Part shown: positions 1 to 5,852 of the stretch, piece by piece
Numbering within the stretch: position 1 is the stretch's first letter
Layout of the letters: every line of letters begins with the position of its first letter
From: an uncultured Anaerolineales bacterium
GTDB lineage: Bacteria > Chloroflexota > Anaerolineae > Anaerolineales > UBA11657
NCBI GenBank assembly: GCA_913031335.1
Contig: CAJWGI010000101.1
Coordinates: 1-5,852, forward strand
Length of the DNA stretch: 5,852 nucleotides
Direction of reading: 5' to 3'
The notes under the pieces: model-generated
Databases searched by the model: none
Told to the model about the DNA's origin: nothing
The model's input: the letters and a program-made list of their open reading frames with translations, nothing else
Position numbers and translations under genes: made by a program

Positions 1-1999
1 CAGTGGGAATATCTGCTTCAGCACTACTGGCGAGATATCCGGCCAGGGCATCCGGGGAGAGTGCGGAGATCGGCAGATAGCCCACGCCGGGGTAATGTTC
101 GCGGTACCAGTCGGCCAGATCCGCGCCCCAGCTTTCCGGGTTGACAGCCAGCACCACGCGCTGCTGCAGGTCGCCGATGCCGGCATCGTCGGCGGAGTAT
201 CCGACCGTCCAACGGTGTTTCGTCCACTGCTCGCTGCTTAACAGCGCCTGCAGCCATTCCGGCCCGGAATGTTGCGGGAGCAACAGATAAACGCGTTCGT
301 ACTGGGTGCGCGGCAGGCCGCGCAGAGCGGCGGGGGCTGCCGGATGTAATTCCGGAGCGCGCGCGACCGCACGGGCGGCGTTTACCTTCCCGAAGCCGAA
401 CCAGTCGGAATGGCCGCGCTCATCGTATTGGCCTTTCTGCAAACCGAGCATCGGGTCGGGCTGTGCATCTTCGATCTTGTCGGCGGTCTCCTGAAGCACT
501 TGGCGAACCTGAAACGCGGTAAGATCGGGGTTAGCGGATAGTACCAGCGCTGCTACTCCGGCCACCAGCGGGGCAGCGCTGGAGGTGCCACCAAAGCTGC
601 CTGTGAACTGGCTGCCAGCTTTGAAACCGGGGGTTTCAAGTTCGTTGTCTGTGGTCCACACGCCTAGGCCCGGGGCCGGATGCGAGGGGTCGAGCGGGTG
701 GCCGTTGCTGCTCGGGGCGCACACGGAAATCTCTGCGCCCCAGTTGCTATAAATGGCCTTTCTACTCAGGCTGGTGGATGCCGAGACCGCAATTACATCT
801 GGATGCGCGGCCATGCCGTTCAGGATGTGTTCACTGGTCAGGCGGTATTCGCCGGGTGGGTCTGTCAGGTTGCGCCAGTGGAACCCGGAATCGTTCGCGT
901 CATCAAGCGGGGCGTTGTAATTGTGGGCAGCGAAAACCAGCAGGCAACCTTTGCCACGTGGCCCGCCGCTGATAAAGATTTGGTGAAATTTATCACTGAG
1001 CGCAGATGAGAGAGGCGCCCACACGGGCGGCGGCCCCCAGCTGCAGGAGATGACGTTGGCGCGCTGGCTGACTTCGTGGAATACATCCCACCAATCGCTG
1101 TCGCGCTGCTGGAAAGGGATGCGTACCGGCATGAAGGCGCAACCCGGCGCCGAACCTACCACGCCTAGTCCGTTCTGTTCGGCGATGGCTACGCCCGCGC
1201 ACGGAGTGCCGTGGTAATCCCCCAATGTGCGGTCTGGATTGGGGTCAGTGTCTCCTTCAACAAAATCGAGCGGATACACTATTTTCCCTTCGCCGGCGAA
1301 GTCCGGGTGAGAAAGCTCGAAGCCGTCATCGATTACGGCTACAACCACATCACGGCTGCCGGATGTGCTCTCCCATGCGCCCAGAATGGAGATGCCGGCT
1401 GTGGCGATGACGTCTTTTGCATCCCAGCTGCGCAAATACCACTGTAGCTGGAAGCCGGGGTCCTGCGGCATGGCTGCCGCCCCTACGCGGTCTATTAGAT
1501 CAGGCTCGGCGTAAACAACAGCGTCTTTCTTCGCTAGGGCGTTCGCCACTTTTAGCGGGTTCTTGCCGGCTTTGTCGGAAACCCGCAGTACGAATGTGTT
1601 GACGGCGCCGTGGAGTGCGCGCAATGGCCGTACGCCAGCTGAGCTGCACAAGTTCTGGATTGTTGATGGCGTTGCTTCAGCCTGAAAGCGGGCGATGATC
1701 TGATCTGACAGATAGTAACGCGTTGCGCTGGCTCCCGCTGGTTTGTAGGCGTGGTGACAGATAGTGTGGGGCACGGAGCGAAAGCGCGCCATGGCTTCAT
1801 CGCGCTGCTGGGCGTGGACGTGCGCCTTGAAAACATGGCCCGCCACGCGTTTCACATGCCGAACCCCTCTGGTCTTTTCGAGGCGTTGGCGCTCGGCACG
1901 GGTGGGCGCGAGCGCCGTGAAAACTTCCGGCGCTTTCTCCAGACGGATTTTGTGGCCGCTACGCAGCAAGGTCATCCCGGCCAAATGGTTATACGGCAT
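1..1999 (-). CDS. S8 family subtilisin-like serine protease, C-terminus cut by window edge
   Basis: One frame stays open on the minus strand from ATG at 1999 to base 1 (666 codons, no stop seen). It is a peptidase S8 (subtilase) that should hydrolyse peptide bonds. Residues 95-168 resemble a fervidolysin-type prodomain (starts YYLSDQIIARFQ, ends AEPDL). The catalytic domain spans about 185-547: Asp224 in AVIDDGF, His263 in HGTPCAGV, oxyanion-hole Asn360 in FAAHNYN, Ser473 in GTSSAAP, closing with FGKVNAARAV near 540. Residues 1-90 form an extra N-terminal segment (LLRSGHKIRLEK...). Residues from about 565 form another module (VYLLLPQ, GYSADDA at 600-606, VVLAVNPESWG) that I cannot name. No signal peptide is visible, so secretion, if any, is not by an evident Sec leader. 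AAGGGG lies 11 nt before the chosen start; ATG at 1975 (residue 9) is an alternative. It diverges from the PLD gene. Family assignment is very firm; the substrate is unknown. Confidence 0.95.
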   Translation of the reverse strand, partial: MPYNHLAGMTLLRSGHKIRLEKAPEVFTALAPTRAERQRLEKTRGVRHVKRVAGHVFKAHVHAQQRDEAMARFRSVPHTICHHAYKPAGASATRYYLSDQIIARFQAEATPSTIQNLCSSAGVRPLRALHGAVNTFVLRVSDKAGKNPLKVANALAKKDAVVYAEPDLIDRVGAAAMPQDPGFQLQWYLRSWDAKDVIATAGISILGAWESTSGSRDVVVAVIDDGFELSHPDFAGEGKIVYPLDFVEGDTDPNPDRTLGDYHGTPCAGVAIAEQNGLGVVGSAPGCAFMPVRIPFQQRDSDWWDVFHEVSQRANVISCSWGPPPVWAPLSSALSDKFHQIFISGGPRGKGCLLVFAAHNYNAPLDDANDSGFHWRNLTDPPGEYRLTSEHILNGMAAHPDVIAVSASTSLSRKAIYSNWGAEISVCAPSSNGHPLDPSHPAPGLGVWTTDNELETPGFKAGSQFTGSFGGTSSAAPLVAGVAALVLSANPDLTAFQVRQVLQETADKIEDAQPDPMLGLQKGQYDERGHSDWFGFGKVNAARAVARAPELHPAAPAALRGLPRTQYERVYLLLPQHSGPEWLQALLSSEQWTKHRWTVGYSADDAGIGDLQQRVVLAVNPESWGADLADWYREHYPGVGYLPISALSPDALAGYLASSAEADIPT

Positions 2000-2145
2000 G
2001 CGAATTGCTACCCCTTACGGCGATGTGTGCTCGACGCCGTGTGGCAGCGGCTGAGAGGCGCACGTAATTATCATGCTACTTGCGCTAAGGGATGTACAAG
2101 AAACGTGCCTGATGTGCTGAAAACCATCTGCGTGTGGAGGGTGTA
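2000..2145. promoter_or_regulatory. Divergent intergenic region, probable promoters unresolved
   Basis: These 146 bp separate two divergent genes, so promoters for both should lie here or overlap the gene starts. The only AT-rich patch is 2065-2074 (TAATTATCAT). It offers TATCAT on plus and GATAAT on minus as possible -10 boxes, but neither has a convincing -35 at 16-18 nt. No clear operator palindrome or riboswitch was seen. This is inference from gene arrangement more than from motifs. Confidence 0.3.
2136..2141 (+). promoter_or_regulatory. Shine-Dalgarno site of the PLD gene
   Basis: GGAGGG lies 4 nt before ATG 2146 (5 nt from GGAGG). It decides the start over the in-frame upstream ATG at 2134, which would overlap the site and has no such motif itself. 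Its good quality suggests the broken gene was translated until recently, or that a truncated peptide still is. Confidence 0.7.
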
Positions 2146-3175
2146 ATGCGGGTGCGGAAGCGGGATGTGCTGATGCTGCTCGGTTGCAGGCCGGATGCTG
2201 CAGTTGCAGTCACCGTATCGGCACCCGTCTCTGAAGACGGGCTGGAGTTGCAGGTTTTGTTAACGACCCGATTTCCCCGGATCAGGTGGAATGCCATCGC
2301 GACGGGGTGGACGAGCCGCTGATCGCAGCCTTACGTGGTGGGAGAGAATTGGTTAACGTTCTGGGGTACGACCTGCGCTTGCAGTCGGTGATTGATGCGC
2401 TGGTGCTGTTGAGCGCGCGCGGGGTGATTGAAGGTTATACGTCGCGGACGACGCGGGGGTACGCTAGCTGCGGGCAGGGGGCATACCGGTGGTTGCTGAT
2501 GGCGGCAACGCGCTTATGCACGACAAATTCGCTGTGATTGATGATGCTATCGTCTTTACCGGGTCGTGGGACCTTAGTGACAGCGGAGTGTGGCGGAACA
2601 ATAATAACCTTGTCATAATCTATTCGGTGCGCATGGCGGAGAACTTTGGCGTGGAATTAGAGGAAATGTTTGGGCCGTGGCGCTTTGGGAGCGGTTCGCC
2701 GGTAACCACGCCACATGTTGTACTGGCCCTCGAGAACGTGCGCGTCGGCACGTACTCTGCGCCGGAGGATGGCGTGGCACCAAGAGTGCTCTGTATTTTG
2801 AGTGGCGGGGAAGAGAGCATGCATTTTATGGCTTTTTGCTTCACGCGCGATGACTTCGGTAGGGCGCGTGAAGGAAAGGTGCCGGCTGGCATCACGGTGG
2901 CGGGCGTGGCCGAGGAGGGCATGCTCTTTGGCAAGGGGCGCGAGTTATTCGAGTGGTTGCAGTCGCGGGGGGTGGCGGTGCTTGCGGACGGGAATCGATA
3001 TACTATGCATCACAAGGTGGTGACTGTGGCTGGCGAAACGGTTGTAACCGGCTCGTACAACTTCAGCGCAGCGGCTGAGGAAAAGAACGATGAAAACGTG
3101 CTCTTTATGCATTCTCGTGCCGTCGCGGGCAGGCACATGGATGAGTTTATGAGAATATGGCGGCAGGCTGGGTGA
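2146..3175 (+). pseudogene. Phospholipase D-like protein (two HKD motifs), broken by two frameshifts and a TAG stop
   Basis: The product would be a PLD-superfamily phosphodiesterase or nuclease-like protein of about 343 residues. The reading needs three frames. From 2146: MRVRKRDVLMLLGC, a possible but very short lipoprotein signal, through LELQV. After a shift near 2254-2258: FVNDPISPDQ ... GVDEPLIAALRGGRELVNV ... LLSARGV. After a second shift between about 2432 and 2440: YVADDAGVR, then TAG (2465-2467), then LRAGGIPVVADGG and the rest to TGA at 3175. Both shifts equal loss of 1 nt. HKD motif 1 is MHDKFAVID...GSWD (H at 2519) and motif 2 is MHHKVVTVA...GSYN (H at 3008), so each has one deviation from HxKx4Dx6GSxN. 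The NDENVL stretch after motif 2 is typical of the family. The gene ends 8 bp before vanW and was probably its operon partner. Sequencing errors are the main alternative to a true pseudogene. A C-terminal piece could start at GTG 2489 and would keep both HKD motifs. Confidence 0.85.
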
Positions 3176-3177
3176 GG
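3172..3177 (+). promoter_or_regulatory. Shine-Dalgarno site of the vanW-like gene
   Basis: GTGAGG overlaps the TGA stop of the PLD gene and lies 6 nt before ATG 3184. It favours 3184 over the in-frame ATG at 3157, which lacks a clear ribosome site and lies inside the upstream gene. The overlap with the upstream stop suggests that the two genes were translationally coupled. Confidence 0.6.
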
Positions 3178-3183
3178 CGCGCA

Positions 3184-5028
3184 ATGAGGACAATCTTCAA
3201 ATTGACGGGGTGCTTTCTCGCCGCTCTGGTTGTTGTCGGCTCAGTGGGGCTGCTGGCGCTGGGTGTGTTCCAGATAGATCACTTCGACAGAATCTATCCG
3301 GGGGTCTCGGTGTGGGGAGTGGATCTCGGCGGCATGACTCGACCGGAAGCGGCTGAGCGGCTCAGCCGGCAGCTGGCTTTTTTGCAGCAGGATGCGATTA
3401 CTTTCCGGGACGGCGGTCAGGTGTGGACTGCGACGCCCGGCCAGGTAGGTATGTCTGTGAGAAACCGTGATGCCGTTGACCAGGCTTTCAGAGTCGGGCA
3501 TTCAGGCGAATTGCTTCTCGATCTCGAGGAGCAGTGGTCGGCGTTTTACGGGGGAGTAGCAATTGCGCCGGAAATCGTGCTCGATATGGTCATGGCGGAG
3601 GAGTTGGTGAAGGGCATCGCCGCGATTGTCAACGTTCCGCCGAGTGATGCTTCGCTTTCGGTAATTGGGTCGGTGCTTACGGTAGCGGAAGGACACAAGG
3701 GGCGCACCGTGAATGTAAGTGCGACGGCGGATGAACTTCTTCAGCCGCTGACGGGCTTTTCCGAGGCTAATGTGTCGCTTGTGATTGAGGAATTCACCCC
3801 GATGGTGGTGCGTGCTGACGAGCAGCGCGTTATTGGACAGCGCATGTTGAATGCTCCGTTGGTGCTGATGGTTGAATATCCTCGCGAGGGCGATGGGCCG
3901 CCGTGGGTGGTGGACCAGCAGGCCCTAGCTGACATGCTCACCTTTCTGCCGCTTGAAGATGGCGGCGACGCGATTGAATACAAGGTCGGGCTTGACCAGC
4001 AGCGCCTTGTCGGGTTCCTGCAATACGCTGGCGATCAATTGGCCGTAGCGCCGGAGAACGCGCGGTTCGAATTTGATGAGGCGGCGGATGAACTGGGACT
4101 GGTGCGACCGGCGGTGGTGGGTCGGGCACTGGATGTGGAGAAAACGATGCAGATAGTGAATGCGGCGCTCGAGGCCGGAGAACACAATGTCTATCTGCGC
4201 TTCCAGGCCGTGGATCCGGAGCTGGGGGATGAGACGCGGGCGGAAGAGTTGGGCATCACCGGGCTGGTGGCGCAGGCAAGTACTTTTTTTCGGGGCTCGG
4301 GCGAGGCGCGGCGGCAGAATATCCGCGCCGGCGCTGAAACCATGCATGGTGTGATGGTGCCGCCAAGGGAAGAGTTCTCTTTCAACGCTAATCTTGGGGA
4401 TATCAGCCTCGACACCGGCTTCGCGGAGGCATGGATTATTTTTGGCGGGCGCACCATTCAGGGTGTGGGTGGCGGCATATGTCAGGTGAGCACAACCGCC
4501 TTTCGTAGCGCATTTTTTGGCGGCTACCCGATTGTCGAGCGTAATCCGCATGCGTACCGCGTTGGCTATTATGAGCAGGGTCCGGGAAGTCCCGGGCCGG
4601 GTCTGGATGCCACGATATTCTCGCCGGTGGCCGATTTCCGTTTTCAGAATGACCGTGAGGCCTGGTTGCTGATTGAAACTGAGATTGATGAGGAAGAGAG
4701 CTCGCTTACTTTTCGCTTTTACAGCGCGGACGACGGGCGCAGCGTGACCGTGGCAGAAGCGGATATCTCCAACGTTAAGGATGTCAAGGAGACTGTCTAC
4801 GAAGAGAATCCCGAACTTGAACCGGGAGAGATGAAGCAGGTGGACTGGGAAAATGAGGGCGCGAAGGTGGCGGTGACGCGGGTGGTGGAGCGCGGCGGAG
4901 AGATGGTACTGGAGGATGTCGTGCGCACCACGTACCAGCCTTGGGGCTCGGTCTACCAATTCGGGCCGGGAACCGAGCTGCCGGAGGGAGCTGAGGTGGT
5001 GTGGGCGACGGAGGGTGAGGAGGCTTGA
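3184..5028 (+). CDS. VanW family cell-wall protein, membrane anchored
   Basis: This is an intact 614-residue protein. Basic residues at the N-terminus and a hydrophobic segment at about 8-31 (FLAALVVVGSVGLLALGV) indicate a signal anchor, with the rest outside the membrane. Residues 37-60 (IYPGVSVWGVDLGG, then PEAAERL) are the typical lead into PG_binding_4-like regions, which seem to fill about 40-355 in two parts. The VanW domain runs from about 368 (FFRGSGEARRQNIRAGAE) through EFSFNANLGDI, FGGRTIQGVGGGICQVSTT (Cys433) and HAYRVGYYEQGPG to about 515. Residues 535-592 (ENPELEPGEMKQV ... VAVTRVVERGG) look like a G5-type fold. VanW was named from vancomycin-resistance clusters. VanW-domain proteins of Clostridioides difficile have been reported as L,D-transpeptidases, which would make Cys433 the candidate nucleophile here; that transfer is inference. 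No van genes are adjacent, so a role in peptidoglycan is likelier than one in resistance. The alternative start at 3157 would add 9 residues. Confidence 0.93.
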   Translation: MRTIFKLTGCFLAALVVVGSVGLLALGVFQIDHFDRIYPGVSVWGVDLGGMTRPEAAERLSRQLAFLQQDAITFRDGGQVWTATPGQVGMSVRNRDAVDQAFRVGHSGELLLDLEEQWSAFYGGVAIAPEIVLDMVMAEELVKGIAAIVNVPPSDASLSVIGSVLTVAEGHKGRTVNVSATADELLQPLTGFSEANVSLVIEEFTPMVVRADEQRVIGQRMLNAPLVLMVEYPREGDGPPWVVDQQALADMLTFLPLEDGGDAIEYKVGLDQQRLVGFLQYAGDQLAVAPENARFEFDEAADELGLVRPAVVGRALDVEKTMQIVNAALEAGEHNVYLRFQAVDPELGDETRAEELGITGLVAQASTFFRGSGEARRQNIRAGAETMHGVMVPPREEFSFNANLGDISLDTGFAEAWIIFGGRTIQGVGGGICQVSTTAFRSAFFGGYPIVERNPHAYRVGYYEQGPGSPGPGLDATIFSPVADFRFQNDREAWLLIETEIDEEESSLTFRFYSADDGRSVTVAEADISNVKDVKETVYEENPELEPGEMKQVDWENEGAKVAVTRVVERGGEMVLEDVVRTTYQPWGSVYQFGPGTELPEGAEVVWATEGEEA

Positions 5029-5041
5029 ACTATGCGGAGCC

Positions 5042-5070
5042 TTGCCAGACTGGACGGAAACCGATAAGAT
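5042..5070 (+). promoter_or_regulatory. Sigma70-type promoter of rnpB
   Basis: TTGCCA (5042-5047) and TAAGAT (5065-5070) are separated by exactly 17 nt, which places transcription start near 5077, a few bases before helix P1 of the RNase P RNA. The -35 box begins 13 nt after the vanW stop codon, so rnpB can be transcribed independently of the gene upstream. Both motifs are read directly; promoter activity is inferred. Confidence 0.75.
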
Positions 5071-5079
5071 TGTGATTGA

Positions 5080-5492
5080 CGCAAGGGCCGGCCGGGCGGT
5101 CGCGGGCGCGCGATGCGCGCCTGAGGAAAGTCCGCGCTCCGGAGGGCAGCGTGCCGGATAACATCCGGTTCGGGTGACCGAGGGAAGAGGGCCACAGAGA
5201 AGGAGATTGCCCGCGGTTTGAATGCCGGCGGGTGAGGGTGAAAAGGTGCGGTAAGAGCGCACCGGCGCGCGCAGCAATGTGCGCGGCCCGGCATCCCCCA
5301 CGTGGAGCAAGGCCAAGCAGGGGCGATGTGGCGGCCCGCCGCATTTGAGTTCCGGGTAGGTCGCATGAGGCGGGCAGCGATGCTCGTCCCAGATAGATGA
5401 CCGCCGCTTTCGGCGGCGCCGGGAAGAAGCGCTTCGGCGTGTAAACCGTTGCGCTGGCGAGAGCACAGAACGCGGCTTACAGGCCGGCCCGG
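5080..5492 (+). ncRNA. rnpB: RNase P RNA, bacterial A-type
   Basis: This is the catalytic RNA of ribonuclease P, which removes 5' leaders from tRNA precursors. The conserved regions appear in order: GAGGAAAGTCC (5123-5133), CACAGAGA near 5194, GGTAAGAGCGCACC (5250-5263), GGAGCAAGGCCAA (5304-5316), AGATAGATGA (5391-5400) and ACAGAACGCGGCTTA (5465-5479). Helices can be drawn: P1 is 5085-5093 with 5482-5490 (9 bp, perfect); P2 is 5095-5101 with 5399-5405; P3 is a compact hairpin at 5105-5121. A hairpin at about 5325-5343 sits where P16/P17 of A-type RNAs lie. The stretch 5406-5464 between P2 and the 3' strand of P4 is unusually long and probably forms an extended P19. The exact ends are inferred from P1 and the promoter. 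Confidence 0.97.
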
Positions 5493-5508
5493 GCGTCAAC
5501 GTTGAATG

Positions 5509-5542
5509 AAAACGCCCCAGCATTTCGATGCTGGGGCGTTTT
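5509..5542. terminator. Bidirectional intrinsic terminator between rnpB and the acidic ORF
   Basis: A perfect 15-bp stem (5509-5523 with 5528-5542) is closed by a TTCG tetraloop. The stem contains CGCCCC/GGGGCG and ends in AAAA on one side and TTTT on the other, so transcripts from either strand end in a U-tract. It lies 16 nt after rnpB and 28 nt after the stop of the minus-strand gene, and so serves both convergent units. Confidence 0.93.
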
Positions 5543-5570
5543 GCGCTAAGCGGAAGGGGTCAGGTGCGTG

Positions 5571-5852
5571 TCAGCCGAGGTTGATGTCGTCATCCTCCTC
5601 GTCGTCATCGTCGAGGTCTGCGACAGCGCCGTCGTCACCGCTCGTATCCCAGTCCGTTTCCTCGTCCTCGTCATCACTGCCGCCCGGGTCGTATCCTGAT
5701 GTGTCGAAGCCCATGGCGTCCGCCTGTGCGTAAGCTTCGTCCATGGTGAGGGTGCCCGCCTGTACCTGTGCCTGAAGGTCCTGGATTTCGGAGGGTAATT
5801 CACCCGCACCGCCGCCGTACTCGCCGCCGTACTCGCCGTGCTCGCCGCCGTA
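5571..5852 (-). CDS. Acidic repeat-containing protein, C-terminal 93 residues (N-terminus beyond window)
   Basis: A frame open from the right edge ends with TGA at 5573-5571, 28 nt before the shared terminator. I do not recognise the protein. The visible part begins with YGGEHGEYGGEYGG, a Gly/Tyr/Glu repeat. It continues with a short stretch of likely helix (LPSEIQDLQAQVQAG, then MDEAYAQADAMGF) and ends in a strongly acidic, probably disordered tail (SDDEDEETDWD, then DLDDDDEEDDDINLG). No cysteines, membrane segment or catalytic motif are visible. The third-position G/C bias, the clean stop and the terminator support real coding. Such tails can bind basic partners or calcium, or act as DNA mimics, but nothing here decides between these. 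The function depends on the part outside the window. Confidence 0.75.
   Translation of the reverse strand, partial: YGGEHGEYGGEYGGGAGELPSEIQDLQAQVQAGTLTMDEAYAQADAMGFDTSGYDPGGSDDEDEETDWDTSGDDGAVADLDDDDEEDDDINLG
5811..5852. repeat. Tandem 12-nt coding repeat (YGGE units)
   Basis: The unit GCCGCCGTACTC occurs at 5811-5822 and 5823-5834. A 9-nt variant follows at 5835-5843, then a partial copy at 5844-5852 that continues past the edge. On the minus strand it encodes GEYG-type tetrapeptides. The 3-nt multiples keep the frame, as expected of a coding microsatellite that can vary in copy number. Confidence 0.75.

Noticed and set aside
24..1836. Many short open frames on both strands between 24 and 1836
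   Set aside because: They are all out of frame with the continuous minus-strand subtilase, whose catalytic motifs are all in a single frame. They are shadows.
2046..2099. Sigma70 promoters around the AT-rich patch at 2065-2074
   Set aside because: The possible -10 boxes on both strands lack a -35 at normal spacing (the nearest TTGTAC on the minus strand is 21 nt away), so no specific promoter is called.
1751..2146. Plus-strand open frame of 131 codons over the subtilase start
   Set aside because: It overlaps the subtilase N-terminal segment antisense, shows no family features, and runs into the intergenic region only because no stop occurs there.
2465..2467. TAG read through as an amino acid (recoding)
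   Set aside because: Two frameshifts in the same gene make decay or sequence error simpler; no other in-frame TAG in a healthy gene and no recoding element was seen.
3925..5523. Long minus-strand open frame (532 codons) antisense to vanW and rnpB
   Set aside because: It spans the whole RNase P RNA gene and most of the strongly supported VanW domain. Its composition is Arg/Pro/His-rich, typical of a GC-rich antisense frame, and it has no recognisable motif.
5811..5852. CRISPR-like short repeats at the right edge
   Set aside because: The units are contiguous 12-mers without spacers and encode an in-frame YGGE peptide repeat.

Overview
The window is GC-rich bacterial chromosomal DNA. It holds two gene ends cut by the window edges, one complete protein gene, one broken gene and one RNA gene. 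The gene families (a subtilase with a fervidolysin-like prodomain, a VanW protein with a membrane anchor, a two-HKD phospholipase D-like protein, and an A-type RNase P RNA) and the sequence style fit a member of the Chloroflexota, perhaps Anaerolineae-like. That assignment is inference from family resemblance; no taxonomic marker was compared.

Layout from left to right. (1) 1-1999, minus strand: a large S8 subtilisin-like serine protease. Its start is at 1999 and its C-terminus runs off the left edge; the Asp, His, Asn and Ser active-site positions are all visible. (2) 2000-2145: a short divergent intergenic region. (3) 2146-3175, plus strand: a phospholipase D-like gene with two HKD motifs. 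It is split over three frames by two apparent 1-nt deletions, with an added in-frame TAG, so it reads as a pseudogene. (4) 3184-5028, plus: an intact VanW-family cell-wall protein with an N-terminal membrane anchor, a PG_binding_4-like region, a VanW domain and a G5-like tail. (5) About 5080-5492, plus: rnpB, the RNase P RNA, with its own sigma70-type promoter (5042-5070). (6) 5509-5542: a perfect 15-bp hairpin with a UUCG loop and U-tracts on both strands, acting as a terminator shared by the convergent units. (7) 5571-5852, minus: the very acidic C-terminal end of an unrecognised protein that enters from the right edge with YGGE-type repeats.

How they fit together: the VanW protein probably acts on or binds peptidoglycan at the outer face of the membrane. 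The broken PLD gene lies 8 bp upstream and was probably co-transcribed with it. rnpB is an independent housekeeping unit that processes tRNA precursors. I see no defence system, mobile element, CRISPR array or obvious new multi-gene system. The items most worth a second look are the decaying PLD gene, the enlarged P2-P4 junction of rnpB with a 16S-like hairpin, the uncharacterised C-terminal module of the subtilase, and the acidic repeat protein at the right edge.
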